DNA of 36,258 nucleotides from a virus: positions 1 through 36,258 of the IMG/VR virus record IMGVR_UViG_3300042090_000050, one strand, 5' to 3'. The notes beneath the pieces were generated by a model, which had not been told where the DNA came from, made no database searches, and worked only from the letters and a program-made list of their open reading frames with translations. Shown here piece by piece: positions 25,797 through 32,659 of this stretch. Each line of letters starts with the position of its first letter. The first letter of the stretch is position 1. Position numbers and translations under genes: made by a program.

Positions 25797-26071
25797 TCGA
25801 GGAGGTCCTTAGCTACAGGTTAGCGCTTAGAGCCCAAATCAAACGGGTGTTCTTGAGCCTTTACCCTAAGCGCCAGGACTTTGTACGCTGCCGTGAAGCC
25901 AAGCAGGCTATCCGGGACATCCTAGGGCTCGACAACTCTTACATCTACGGGCGGCTATTGACTGAGGTTATGCCCGAGATTCGATACAGAAAGGTTCATT
26001 ACGCCGGGAGGTTGTTTTACCGACCTAAACGCAGAGCGGATTATGGGAAAGCTAGACAAAGTCTACGATAA
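25793..26071 (+). CDS. small basic hypothetical protein, 92 aa
   Basis: The start overlaps the previous stop (ATGA). The protein is strongly basic and helical ([36 protein letters not shown]), followed by a possible beta wing ([20 protein letters not shown]). That order resembles a winged-helix DNA-binding fold, so it could be a late regulator or a packaging-related protein. This is a reading of the predicted shape only; no family was recognised. It overlaps the next gene by 29 bp. Confidence 0.65.
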   Translation: MIEEVLSYRLALRAQIKRVFLSLYPKRQDFVRCREAKQAIRDILGLDNSYIYGRLLTEVMPEIRYRKVHYAGRLFYRPKRRADYGKARQSLR

Positions 26072-26264
26072 ACTGCAAGCTATTGATGTGACGTTAGCGG
26101 CTCAGCACGAGACGTTGAAGGACCATATCCGCCGGACTGAGATTCTTGAAACCAAGCTAGAACCTGTCGAGAAACACGTCGCGATGGTTAACGGTGCTGT
26201 TAAGTTCATTATGCTGATCGGGATATCTATCGGGATTTGGGAAGGGTTGAAGCACATTCTATGA
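26043..26264 (+). CDS. coiled coil plus C-terminal membrane anchor, XhlA/holin-accessory-like, 73 aa
   Basis: Residues 1-50 form an amphipathic coiled coil ([43 protein letters not shown]). Residues 52-70 are one membrane helix (AVKFIMLIGISIGIWEGLKHI). This order matches XhlA-type accessory proteins that act with holins at the inner membrane. It is the first of two tiny membrane-associated genes at the end of the late operon, and its TGA overlaps the next ATG. It could instead be a spanin-like tether or an exclusion protein; the topology is clear, the role is not. Confidence 0.68.
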   Translation: MGKLDKVYDKLQAIDVTLAAQHETLKDHIRRTEILETKLEPVEKHVAMVNGAVKFIMLIGISIGIWEGLKHIL

Positions 26265-26485
26265 AAGAACTTATCCACAGAGTGTCGTATTTCTTACACA
26301 TCACAGATGGTCAGGGTCAGCTTGATCTGACTGACTTGAGTTTTATGCTCGTTGTGGGGAAGGTGATCTTTGCAACAGGGATTGACTACCAGTCGGTGTG
26401 TGCGCTCGTCGGCGTCATACTTGCTCAGATGCACAGCAACCAACTCGCCGCGAAAGCTTCCAGCCAACCAGGCTCAAATCAGTAG
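26261..26485 (+). CDS. small membrane protein, holin candidate, 74 aa
   Basis: ATG at 26261 overlaps the previous stop (ATGA) and is preferred over an in-frame start eight codons upstream. The product begins MKELIHRVSYFLHITDGQGQ and then has one or two short hydrophobic helices (LSFMLVVGKVIFATGI, YQSVCALVGVILAQM), with a short polar tail. Size and topology fit a holin working with the coiled-coil gene just before it. It is the last rightward gene; its 3' end overlaps the leftward ORF 26415-26561. Confidence 0.62.
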   Translation: MKELIHRVSYFLHITDGQGQLDLTDLSFMLVVGKVIFATGIDYQSVCALVGVILAQMHSNQLAAKASSQPGSNQ

Positions 26486-26561
26486 CATCATGCGCCGCCC
26501 GGGTCTTCCGGATAAGCAACCATCCCATGTAAGCGTCTAGGCAAATCAAGAACACGATCAT
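26415..26561 (-). CDS. 48-aa membrane peptide, last leftward gene
   Basis: ATG at 26561 overlaps the stop of the upstream gene (ATGA), and CGGAG lies about 8 nt before it. The product has an N-terminal hydrophobic helix (MIVFLICLDAYMGWLLI) and a basic tail with a CC pair. It runs 71 bp into the 3' end of the rightward gene 26261-26485, so the two operons converge with overlapping coding ends. It might be the chance end of the leftward message; confidence is moderate. Confidence 0.4.
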   Translation of the reverse strand: MIVFLICLDAYMGWLLIRKTRAAHDATDLSLVGWKLSRRVGCCASEQV

Positions 26562-26785
26562 GTCCCACTCCGAATCACTTTTTTCTTCCAAATTCTTTCT
26601 AGGTCTTCTCTGGTTGAATGCGGGCTGCATTCCCAATACTCAATAATTCTCGTGGATATTCCACAGGATCTTTCGCAAGTACTCACCCATGGGTCCTGCC
26701 CAGCAGTGGACCTCCAATTGCTCCATTTATGCCAGCCCAACCAACAAAGAATTTTCATACAGTCCATGCAGGAATCACTTTTCAT
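26558..26785 (-). CDS. small Cys/Trp-rich protein, zinc-knuckle-like, 75 aa
   Basis: The sequence CMKILCWLGWHKWSNW with a later STCERSCG resembles small phage proteins with a short C-x-x-GWHKW opening and a C-x-x-C-G closing knuckle, probably one zinc site. The C-terminal half is charged and helical (STREDLERIWKKK). It overlaps the previous gene by 11 bp and is followed by an ATGA overlap. It belongs to the distal end of the leftward operon. No function can be assigned. Confidence 0.58.
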   Translation of the reverse strand: MKSDSCMDCMKILCWLGWHKWSNWRSTAGQDPWVSTCERSCGISTRIIEYWECSPHSTREDLERIWKKKVIRSGT

Positions 26786-26999
26786 TCAAAGCCCCCTCGG
26801 CCAGCTCCGCTGTATATCTGGCAATCCCCGAGGTTATTTCCAGGGCTGGTTTTTGACGTTCAATAATGCGCTCCAAAGCATCTTCCAGCCTTTTTACGCG
26901 GGCGATGAGCCAGTAAATATCCTCTGACATTTCATACCAAGCGCCGATGACCATTGATTCTCGTTTTCTTTCGATGATCTGATCAATTCGCTTCGTCAT
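26775..26999 (-). CDS. small helical hypothetical protein, 74 aa
   Basis: The protein is almost entirely helical and charged: MTKRIDQIIERKRESMVIGAW, then YWLIARVKRLEDALERIIERQ, which looks like a coiled-coil dimerisation helix. Its ATG lies 3 bp after the stop of the exonuclease gene, with GGAGG 9 nt upstream inside that gene. Short coiled-coil proteins at operon ends are often host-takeover peptides, but nothing here identifies a target. Confidence 0.62.
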   Translation of the reverse strand: MTKRIDQIIERKRESMVIGAWYEMSEDIYWLIARVKRLEDALERIIERQKPALEITSGIARYTAELAEGALNEK

Positions 27000-27002
27000 G
27001 AA

Positions 27003-27638
27003 TCAATCCTCCAGTAGGACTTTAAGACGCTTTGGCGTCAGGGTGTCGATGCAGTATGGTAAAAGAATATCATACCACTCCTCCAAAGCCAAGACGTCGT
27101 GGATGTTATATTTCGCCATTTCTTGCCATGCCTTACGGTTGCCGCGGAGGCATTCCTTCCACAGGTCAATACCGGGGAAGGCTTTGTGTTGGAGTTTCTT
27201 GTACTTGCGGCAGAACGTCTGGGACACGTATTCTAACGAGTAGCTGGGCAGGTTGAACTGCTTCTTGGCTTCCTTCAGTGTATCGAATTGTTCGAAGTTC
27301 TTGATCGGGGGTAGCCTGTGGACGGCCAACCTGCCTTTAATGACCTTTACGTCGAATTTCTTCCCGTTCTGGGTCACGACGACATCCGCATCGTTAAGGA
27401 CGTAGCTCAACCGTTCCAGAAGATTACGTTCGTTTTTCTTCGTCACACCTTTACGGAGGTCGTACTGGTACCCTTTAGATTTACCTTGTAACTTAGCGGC
27501 GAAACTGATAATCCGGCGGTCCTTGTTAAGCATGTTGACAGGGGTGTATCCGTAAGTCTTCAGGTCCCATGCCAGGACTCGTATAGGTGCGGTCTCAATG
27601 TCCACGAACAGTATCTTAGGTTTACGCTTAGTCTTCAT
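27003..27638 (-). CDS. DnaQ/RNase H-like 3'-5' exonuclease, 211 aa
   Basis: The fold is the DEDD exonuclease type. Exo I is ILFVDIETAP near the N-terminus, exo II is TQNGKKFDVKVIKGR in the middle, and exo III is KYNIHDVLALEEWYDIL near the C-terminus with the conserved H-D pair. It resembles stand-alone phage proteins related to the exonuclease domain of family B polymerases and YprB-type nucleases. The start MKTKRKPK at 27638 is chosen because it overlaps the end of the 56-aa gene at 27628-27798; an upstream start would be antiparallel to good packing. It may trim DNA ends or degrade host DNA; the phage polymerase has its own proofreading domain. Confidence 0.85.
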   Translation of the reverse strand: MKTKRKPKILFVDIETAPIRVLAWDLKTYGYTPVNMLNKDRRIISFAAKLQGKSKGYQYDLRKGVTKKNERNLLERLSYVLNDADVVVTQNGKKFDVKVIKGRLAVHRLPPIKNFEQFDTLKEAKKQFNLPSYSLEYVSQTFCRKYKKLQHKAFPGIDLWKECLRGNRKAWQEMAKYNIHDVLALEEWYDILLPYCIDTLTPKRLKVLLED

Positions 27639-27798
27639 GCTCACCGAACTCCAGCGTAGCGGCGACCAAACCCAACAGCACACCGTAAATCAAGCACGCG
27701 CCCAACCACTCGATGTCGTCACTGAAGACTTGACGCAGGACTACTGTACCGATTGCGGACCACACCAGGATACCCCATGGGAACTTTTCAGATGTCAT
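27628..27798 (-). CDS. 56-aa protein with two membrane helices
   Basis: ATG at 27798 overlaps the primase stop (ATGA), and AAGGAG lies 6 nt upstream. The product has two hydrophobic helices (WGILVWSAIGTVVLRQVF and WLGACLIYGVLLGLVAATL) joined by a short acidic loop (SDDIE). Such a hairpin could be a small holin, an antiholin or a superinfection-exclusion peptide. It lies in the middle of the replication operon rather than in the lysis cassette. The TAA at 27628-27630 lies just inside the exonuclease gene. Confidence 0.65.
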   Translation of the reverse strand: MTSEKFPWGILVWSAIGTVVLRQVFSDDIEWLGACLIYGVLLGLVAATLEFGEHED

Positions 27799-28463
27799 CG
27801 TAGCTCCTTCTCAAACGTCTCCCGGACCAGCGCCGGGCCGCCTCGTTGGAGTAAGTCATTGAAATCTACAGGGACACAGATAAGCATAACAGATTTCCCA
27901 AGCTTTGTCAATGTCTCTTTAAGCACGCACCCGTTCGCTATCCCCGCCGGGTCGCGGTCGACAACAACAACGACCATTTCATACCGTTTATAGTCCTCAA
28001 TGTGCCGTTGTAAATCACTAGCCGACCCGGGGCTGGCAATGCTAAAGCTACGTTCTGGATAAGCTTCCGCAAGCGATAGCGCGTTGAGTTCACCTTCGAT
28101 GAGAACCAAACATCTATTGGGTTCGGGTCCGAGTAGTAATAGATTAGGTCGAATTCCCCGCGGGCCTTGATAACGTCCCCTGCCGGAATGACGTAACTTG
28201 TAATAGGAATGGTCCGGCCAAAGGATGTAGAAGCCTTCCACTCCGGCATGTAACTTGAGCCCTCTAATAGTTCGGATTGGTCTCTGTATAATCTTGGAAA
28301 CCATTGCTTGGACGTCTTCAGGTTCTTCGCGTTTGATCTCTTTCGGGGCATTGGGGACCTCCGTTATTTTACAATGGTATCCGCAGGAGAAACAATGAGC
28401 GAACTCAGGGTAAAGGTGGAGACTCGGTATCGTGTCCTTGTGGGCCGGGCAAAGAACCTTCAT
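27795..28463 (-). CDS. DnaG-type DNA primase (zinc finger plus TOPRIM), 222 aa
   Basis: This protein makes RNA primers for lagging-strand synthesis. The N-terminal zinc finger is CPAHKD ... HCFSCG (C5, H8, C24, C27), the CHC2 type that reads the priming site. The TOPRIM catalytic core has LIEGELNAL (E123, E125) and VVVVVDRDPAG (D169, D171). At 222 aa it is much shorter than bacterial DnaG and has no helicase domain, so it resembles the primase half of a T7-like primase-helicase, with the helicase encoded separately at 29126-30001. It overlaps the nuclease gene upstream by 59 bp; its ribosome binding site is weak. Confidence 0.9.
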   Translation of the reverse strand: MKVLCPAHKDTIPSLHLYPEFAHCFSCGYHCKITEVPNAPKEIKREEPEDVQAMVSKIIQRPIRTIRGLKLHAGVEGFYILWPDHSYYKLRHSGRGRYQGPRGIRPNLLLLGPEPNRCLVLIEGELNALSLAEAYPERSFSIASPGSASDLQRHIEDYKRYEMVVVVVDRDPAGIANGCVLKETLTKLGKSVMLICVPVDFNDLLQRGGPALVRETFEKELR

Positions 28464-28734
28464 ATTTTACCATGTACTCATATAAAGCTTTCGCAGAAGC
28501 GAGATTGTTACGCCCAATCCGATACTTGTTACACTGGAAACAACACAAACCACGAACCACTCCGGTCTTGTGGTTGTGATCGACAGCCAACCGGCGAGTA
28601 AAGTTAGACTTGTGCTTGCCGCAGAGAGCACAACTGTGATGTTGAGCGCGGAGTTTAGCGTTGTATTGCCGTTCCGTGATGCCATAAGTCCTCCTCAGGT
28701 ACCTGTCTCGTTTAGTCATTCGCCCTTTGCTCAT
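28405..28734 (-). CDS. recombination endonuclease VII-like nuclease, 109 aa
   Basis: Sequence RRTYGITERQYNAKLRAQHHSCALCG, then LAVDHNHKTGVVRGLCCFQCN, is the endonuclease VII/HNH-type signature: zinc cysteines C35, C38, C65 and C68 around the catalytic D52-H53-N54-H55. T4 endonuclease VII resolves Holliday junctions and branched DNA before packaging; small phage homologues may do the same or act as nicking enzymes. At 109 aa it has the core but not the long C-terminal region of T4 endonuclease VII. The start could also be the Met at residue 6. It lies between the primase and DUF2203-like genes. Confidence 0.88.
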   Translation of the reverse strand: MSKGRMTKRDRYLRRTYGITERQYNAKLRAQHHSCALCGKHKSNFTRRLAVDHNHKTGVVRGLCCFQCNKYRIGRNNLASAKALYEYMVKYEGSLPGPQGHDTESPPLP

Positions 28735-28740
28735 TGTTAC

Positions 28741-29139
28741 TCATTTAACCACCCTCAAAATCCCTATCTGACGCCGTCGGCGGGGCTGGTCTAGGTAGTC
28801 GTGGTAGTACGATATCTGCTCCTCATTCGGCAACCAGGAGAAATATCCATACCCTGTGTCGAACCCGTAATATCCTCCCTGAAACATCTTGACACCCAGC
28901 TTAAGGACCTTGTTCGCATGCGCTTGGCATTCCTTCACGACTAGGTTATCCATCTCGGTAATACGGGTCTGTGGGGCTCCGCATCGCATAAAATACCGTT
29001 GATGCTTCAATGCCCGTTTAATCACTTTGTCATGACGCTCGGATATCCGGCGTAAAAGCGGTAGGAGCGCGTTAGCCTGCTCCAGCGTGAAGAACACCGG
29101 TAGCGGGTTACACATCCGGATTACGTTACTCGATTCCAT
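28741..29139 (-). CDS. DUF2203-like protein, 132 aa
   Basis: The sequence VFFTLEQANALLPLLRRISERHDK near the N-terminus and GYGYFSWLPNEEQISYYHDY near the C-terminus match the two ends of the bacterial DUF2203 family (FTLEEAN-LLP ... GYFSW-x-x-x-E-x-I-x-YYH). The family has no established biochemical role. ATG at 29139 is selected because AAGGAG lies 8 nt upstream; it overlaps the 3' end of the helicase gene by 14 bp. Its position between helicase and nuclease suggests a role in DNA metabolism, which is inference. Confidence 0.72.
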   Translation of the reverse strand: MESSNVIRMCNPLPVFFTLEQANALLPLLRRISERHDKVIKRALKHQRYFMRCGAPQTRITEMDNLVVKECQAHANKVLKLGVKMFQGGYYGFDTGYGYFSWLPNEEQISYYHDYLDQPRRRRQIGILRVVK

Positions 29140-30001
29140 TATCAGACTCCTTGTCAATGAACCTACACTGAGCGGAGGCGAACTTCATCGGGATGTCCAG
29201 CGTTGGCCCGTTGCGGTTCTTGGCCACGATCACGGTCGCGTTCTCGTAATCCGTGTCCAGCCGGTGGATAAGCATGACCACGTCCGCATCCTGCTCAATA
29301 CTCCCAGACTCTTTAAGATCACTCAGTTGGGGTCGACCACCCTCCCTGAATTCCGATTGACGGTTCAACTGACATAAGGCGAGTACCGGCACCCGCAACT
29401 CCTTAGCCAAACCCTTTAATGCGTAAGAGACTTTACCAACAGCAATAGCTCGGTTCTCGCCTTCGACGTCGATCAACTGTAGGTAGTCGACTATAATCAG
29501 TCCTGTCTTGGATTTCTTGTTCTGCATCTTGGCGCGGTCAATGATCTGATGTACATTAAGCCCCGGGGTGTCATCGATCACGAAGTTAAGGGACTTGAGC
29601 GACTCACGGGCCGCAACACCCGCAGCAGAGTTCGCCCCACCTTTTTGAATCCAATCTAAGGGACGGTTCATAATCATCGACATCTGCCGGGCTGCGATTG
29701 AATCGTGGTCCATCTCTAAGCTGAAAGCGTGGACCTTCTCGTGCTTGGCGACGCTCGTACCAATCTGGAACCCGAGACCGGACTTACCCTTACTGGGTCT
29801 CGCACCGATAATGATTAACTCCCCGCGGTCGCGCTTGAGAATCATCGCGTCGTCAAAGCTTTTGAACCCACTGGGCATGACATCAATCGCCAGGTCCTTA
29901 AGGTCGAAGTCCGACAACTGCCGGCCAGGGTACAGGAGTTTATCCGCGTACCCCGGGTCTGCCTTGATCTTGTTCATGATCTGTGCGACTGAATCACTCA
30001 T
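29126..30001 (-). CDS. DnaB-family replicative helicase, C-terminal ATPase domain only, 291 aa
   Basis: The RecA-like motor has Walker A GARPSKGKS (66-74), the FSLEMD motif (93-98), Walker B LIIVDYLQL (168-176), motif H3 ALCQLNR (208-214) and ESGSIEQDADVV (231-242), all in the DnaB/SF4 pattern. The usual N-terminal collar domain of about 150 residues is missing; only about 55 residues precede the core. It should form a hexamer that unwinds the fork in the 5'-3' direction with the primase at 27795-28463. An AGGGA ribosome binding site precedes the ATG, which overlaps the end of the small secreted protein gene. Confidence 0.92.
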   Translation of the reverse strand: MSDSVAQIMNKIKADPGYADKLLYPGRQLSDFDLKDLAIDVMPSGFKSFDDAMILKRDRGELIIIGARPSKGKSGLGFQIGTSVAKHEKVHAFSLEMDHDSIAARQMSMIMNRPLDWIQKGGANSAAGVAARESLKSLNFVIDDTPGLNVHQIIDRAKMQNKKSKTGLIIVDYLQLIDVEGENRAIAVGKVSYALKGLAKELRVPVLALCQLNRQSEFREGGRPQLSDLKESGSIEQDADVVMLIHRLDTDYENATVIVAKNRNGPTLDIPMKFASAQCRFIDKESDNGIE

Positions 30002-30245
30002 ACTTTCCCTCTGTTACGATACATCCAACGCTGACTGTGTACGTGCAATGCGGACCTGTGTAAACCCCCGGGGGTGTGTATACCCCGTTGACGTATAGGA
30101 CGTTGTTTACGCACACAGCGTCAGGTGGATAGACTACCCCATAACACAGTTGGAACGAGTACGTCACATTAGGATTGTGGTATACGTCCGGCACCGAGGC
30201 GACGCCGCATCCGGCGCAGAATAACAGTAAAGCTAAAAGTCTCAT
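29994..30245 (-). CDS. small Cys-rich secreted protein or lipoprotein, 83 aa
   Basis: The N-terminus MRLLALLLFCAGCGVASV is a signal peptide with FCAGC, close to a lipobox but with Cys instead of an aliphatic residue at -3. The mature part is rich in Tyr, Val and Cys (VTYSFQLCYGVVYPPDAVCV, CTYTVSVGC) and is likely a small beta fold with disulfides, fitting the periplasm or outer membrane. A strong GGAGGGA ribosome binding site precedes the ATG. It lies between polymerase and helicase genes, an odd place for an envelope protein; superinfection exclusion is one possible role. Confidence 0.68.
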   Translation of the reverse strand: MRLLALLLFCAGCGVASVPDVYHNPNVTYSFQLCYGVVYPPDAVCVNNVLYVNGVYTPPGVYTGPHCTYTVSVGCIVTEGKYE

Positions 30246-30273
30246 ATTCCCTCCACCATTAGAGTATCACATC

Positions 30274-30513
30274 TTAGTACTTTGGACACCAAAAAGCGTG
30301 GGTTGTCTTCGCTTTTTCTCCACCGCATTCACAGACCGGGGGCTTCCGGGGCACCGCGGATACCGGACCTGTATCTGTAAGTGGCAGAGCGGCGACCAAG
30401 AGGAGCTTACCTATGCATAACTCACTACTCGGATAGTAGGACACGTAGAAGGAATTTGACATACCGCATACTGTGCACGAACCTGTAGGTGAATCCCAAA
30501 TATGGTAGCTCAT
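30274..30513 (-). CDS. small zinc-knuckle protein, 79 aa
   Basis: Two cysteine pairs, CTVC (about residues 13-16) and CECGG ... CPKY at the C-terminus, flank a hydrophobic stretch (CIGKLLLVAALPL). ATG at 30513 overlaps the polymerase stop (ATGA) and has GGGAG 7 nt upstream, so it is preferred to the ATG four codons earlier. It may be a small zinc protein, or a membrane peptide with Cys knuckles. The function is unknown. Confidence 0.65.
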   Translation of the reverse strand: MSYHIWDSPTGSCTVCGMSNSFYVSYYPSSELCIGKLLLVAALPLTDTGPVSAVPRKPPVCECGGEKAKTTHAFWCPKY

Positions 30514-32324
30514 GTCTTCTCCCACTTGTCAAGCGGACCGTAAGCTTTGGCCGTCAAAGGGTACTTGAATCCAAAGTCTTGTGTAGACTGCTCCATTATT
30601 AATTCAAGGTTCTGTTTGCATTGTTCTGCTTGGTTTGCCCAAACTTCCGCAACGATTTCATCATGAACAGGGAACATTGCGCGACCGTGTTTGAATTCTT
30701 GGCACCAATTCGCAAATCGATAATATGCCCGATTACACGCCTCTGCGGCTACTCCTTGGATGAGGAAGTTGTACGCTTGTCGCTGTTGGCGGAAGAGTTC
30801 GTACTTGTTTTTAGCTGGTGAGAATCGTCGGGATCGTCCTGCAAGATTTGTGATATAGCCGTCTCGGAGAAGTGTACTATTCGTCTGCTCTTTAAGCGCC
30901 TTGACTCCTGAGAAACGTTGATAGAAAGTATCAATAATCTTGTTAGCTTCCAAGCTGGAGCACCCAACCATTTTCGCAATCTTGTTGGCCCCCGCACCGT
31001 ATTGTAAAGCGAAATTAATATTCTTAACTTGACTTCTAGGTATATTAAACCCAGCTTTGTCCAGATCAGCTTTAAATAAATCATGCTTGCTTGCTCCTCC
31101 GCATACGATTTCTTTCAGCCCGGGGTCGTCGGTAAGGTTTAACTCGACGACTACTTCAAGCTGAGCGTAATCAGCGCCAATAATACACATTCCAGGACTA
31201 GGTATAAAGAAATTCCTAATACGGCCCGTTTTAGGGAGATTTCCCATGTTCGGGTTACTATGAGAAATGCGACCAGTACTAGTGCCGGATACGTTAAAGC
31301 TCGGATATATTTTGGAATCTTGGACTCGCTCAAGCATGCCCTTAATGAACGTCGCATAAACTGCCTTTACGTCTTTGTAGTCAACAAGTGGCTGTAAATC
31401 TGGTCGATCTGTTGCAAGAGATTGTAGAGTTTCGAAGTCAACCGACGGATTTCCCGTCTTCGTTTTGTTGAGCACGGGGAGTCCAAGCGCTTCATACACA
31501 AGCCATGCAATCTGCTTATCTGATTCGAAACTGAACGTAGGTCTTTTGATACGAAGGCGTTGATCGACACTTGGTTCGGTTTTGAGCTTACTGGCCCACT
31601 TTTCGATGTCTTTGGAGTGTTTCTCGAATTCCCAGACCCTGCAGTAGTCATTGTAATCCTTTCGGAGTTTCACCAACCAATCATTGATCATCCCTTCGGT
31701 CTCGGTCTTGACCTCAACCATAAGCGGGACGTTGACATTCAACCCATTGAGTTCAGTGTCCAGCAATGCCGCGGACAACTTGCGGGTATGCTCATACAAT
31801 GGGCGTAGGTTGTCGTCTTCCATTACCGCGACAAAGTCCGACTTACCCAACCGATACGTATAAATCGCGTCTTTACAAGCGTACTCTAACGCCTCTTCCG
31901 CCGGCGCGTCTTCGTAGTTCTTGTACTTGGACCAGAACACAGACTTATAATCATCCCCAGCCATAAGCTTAACACGAGCATCAAGGGAATGCTCGGCGTT
32001 ATCATCAAGTAAATGATGCATATCGATAAGATTATGACAATTAGTCTCACGGAGATCGCATCCATTCTTCAAAAGTATGATGGTGTCACAGTGGTTGTAA
32101 TCCTGCAAGAACACGAGTTTCCTTGACTTAAGAGTAGGGGTGAGCGTGGGCAAGAGTGAGGGAGACACTGCCCACGCCCGATTGTCGTCCGCCACGATAA
32201 CGGACAGAAGTTTGGTAGTTCTAGGGTCACCCTTGACATATTCAGTATCTACCGCGATTACTTCTGGCATGATCTGACACAAGTCTCGGGCTTGCTGTTC
32301 TGTTTCAACTCGAAAGAATTCCAT
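30510..32324 (-). CDS. family A DNA polymerase with 3'-5' exonuclease, 604 aa
   Basis: This is the phage replicase. The exonuclease domain has exo I VDTEY (D26, E28), exo II QDYNHCD (D80) and exo III YACKD (Y148, D152), so proofreading should be active. The polymerase domain has the template-binding SGTSTGRISHSNPNMGNLPK, motif A GADYAQLE (D385, E390), motif B RSQVKNINFALQYG (R430, K434, F438, Y442) and motif C PVHDE (H554, D555, E556). F438 is at the position that in E. coli Pol I discriminates against dideoxynucleotides. Motif A continues VVV instead of the usual L-R after the Glu. No 5' nuclease domain is present. It has a GGGGAG ribosome binding site. Confidence 0.95.
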   Translation of the reverse strand: MEFFRVETEQQARDLCQIMPEVIAVDTEYVKGDPRTTKLLSVIVADDNRAWAVSPSLLPTLTPTLKSRKLVFLQDYNHCDTIILLKNGCDLRETNCHNLIDMHHLLDDNAEHSLDARVKLMAGDDYKSVFWSKYKNYEDAPAEEALEYACKDAIYTYRLGKSDFVAVMEDDNLRPLYEHTRKLSAALLDTELNGLNVNVPLMVEVKTETEGMINDWLVKLRKDYNDYCRVWEFEKHSKDIEKWASKLKTEPSVDQRLRIKRPTFSFESDKQIAWLVYEALGLPVLNKTKTGNPSVDFETLQSLATDRPDLQPLVDYKDVKAVYATFIKGMLERVQDSKIYPSFNVSGTSTGRISHSNPNMGNLPKTGRIRNFFIPSPGMCIIGADYAQLEVVVELNLTDDPGLKEIVCGGASKHDLFKADLDKAGFNIPRSQVKNINFALQYGAGANKIAKMVGCSSLEANKIIDTFYQRFSGVKALKEQTNSTLLRDGYITNLAGRSRRFSPAKNKYELFRQQRQAYNFLIQGVAAEACNRAYYRFANWCQEFKHGRAMFPVHDEIVAEVWANQAEQCKQNLELIMEQSTQDFGFKYPLTAKAYGPLDKWEKT

Positions 32325-32344
32325 TACTCCCCTCAGAGCTAGGA

Positions 32345-32650
32345 TTAATCAATACTGGACGCAGTCGCGGCTTTGGCTCCGACCTTACCCGCGATCTTAC
32401 CAACTCCCGCGCCACCTTTCGGAGACATCGGGGGCAGGATTTCCGCGAAATAGTGCTTGTTGCCTTTCTGCGTGACCTTGTTGAATCTGAAAAGAATCGC
32501 CGAACCGACGCGGATGTTCTCCATGATCGTGTTCAGGTTCTCTTCGGTCACTTGCAGAAGCACTGAACCTTCACCGAAGCTTGAATTCTCGAATGCTCCG
32601 CCGAGGCTGGGGTTAAACTTGGTTCCATCTTTCTTGGTTTGTGTAGGCAT
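32345..32650 (-). CDS. hypothetical protein of the recombination-replication module, 101 aa
   Basis: The core is a small alpha/beta domain (GSVLLQVTEENLNTIMENIRV, then AILFRFNKVTQKGNKHYFAEILPP). A flexible Gly/Lys/Ala tail ends in S-S-I-D, the kind of acidic or short tail seen in small DNA-binding proteins. A strong AAGGAGGG ribosome binding site suggests high expression. Its place between the annealing protein and the polymerase would suit a single-stranded DNA-binding accessory, but no OB-fold signature is clear. Left unnamed. Confidence 0.68.
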   Translation of the reverse strand: MPTQTKKDGTKFNPSLGGAFENSSFGEGSVLLQVTEENLNTIMENIRVGSAILFRFNKVTQKGNKHYFAEILPPMSPKGGAGVGKIAGKVGAKAATASSID

Positions 32651-32659
32651 GCGCCCTCC

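Noticed and set aside
26486-26557. Terminator at the convergent operon junction
   Set aside because: Only a 4-bp CCGG/CCGG pairing near 26498-26511 and no T-run was seen.
27598-27993. 131-aa rightward ORF
   Set aside because: Opposite the primase and exonuclease genes, which have clear catalytic motifs on the minus strand.
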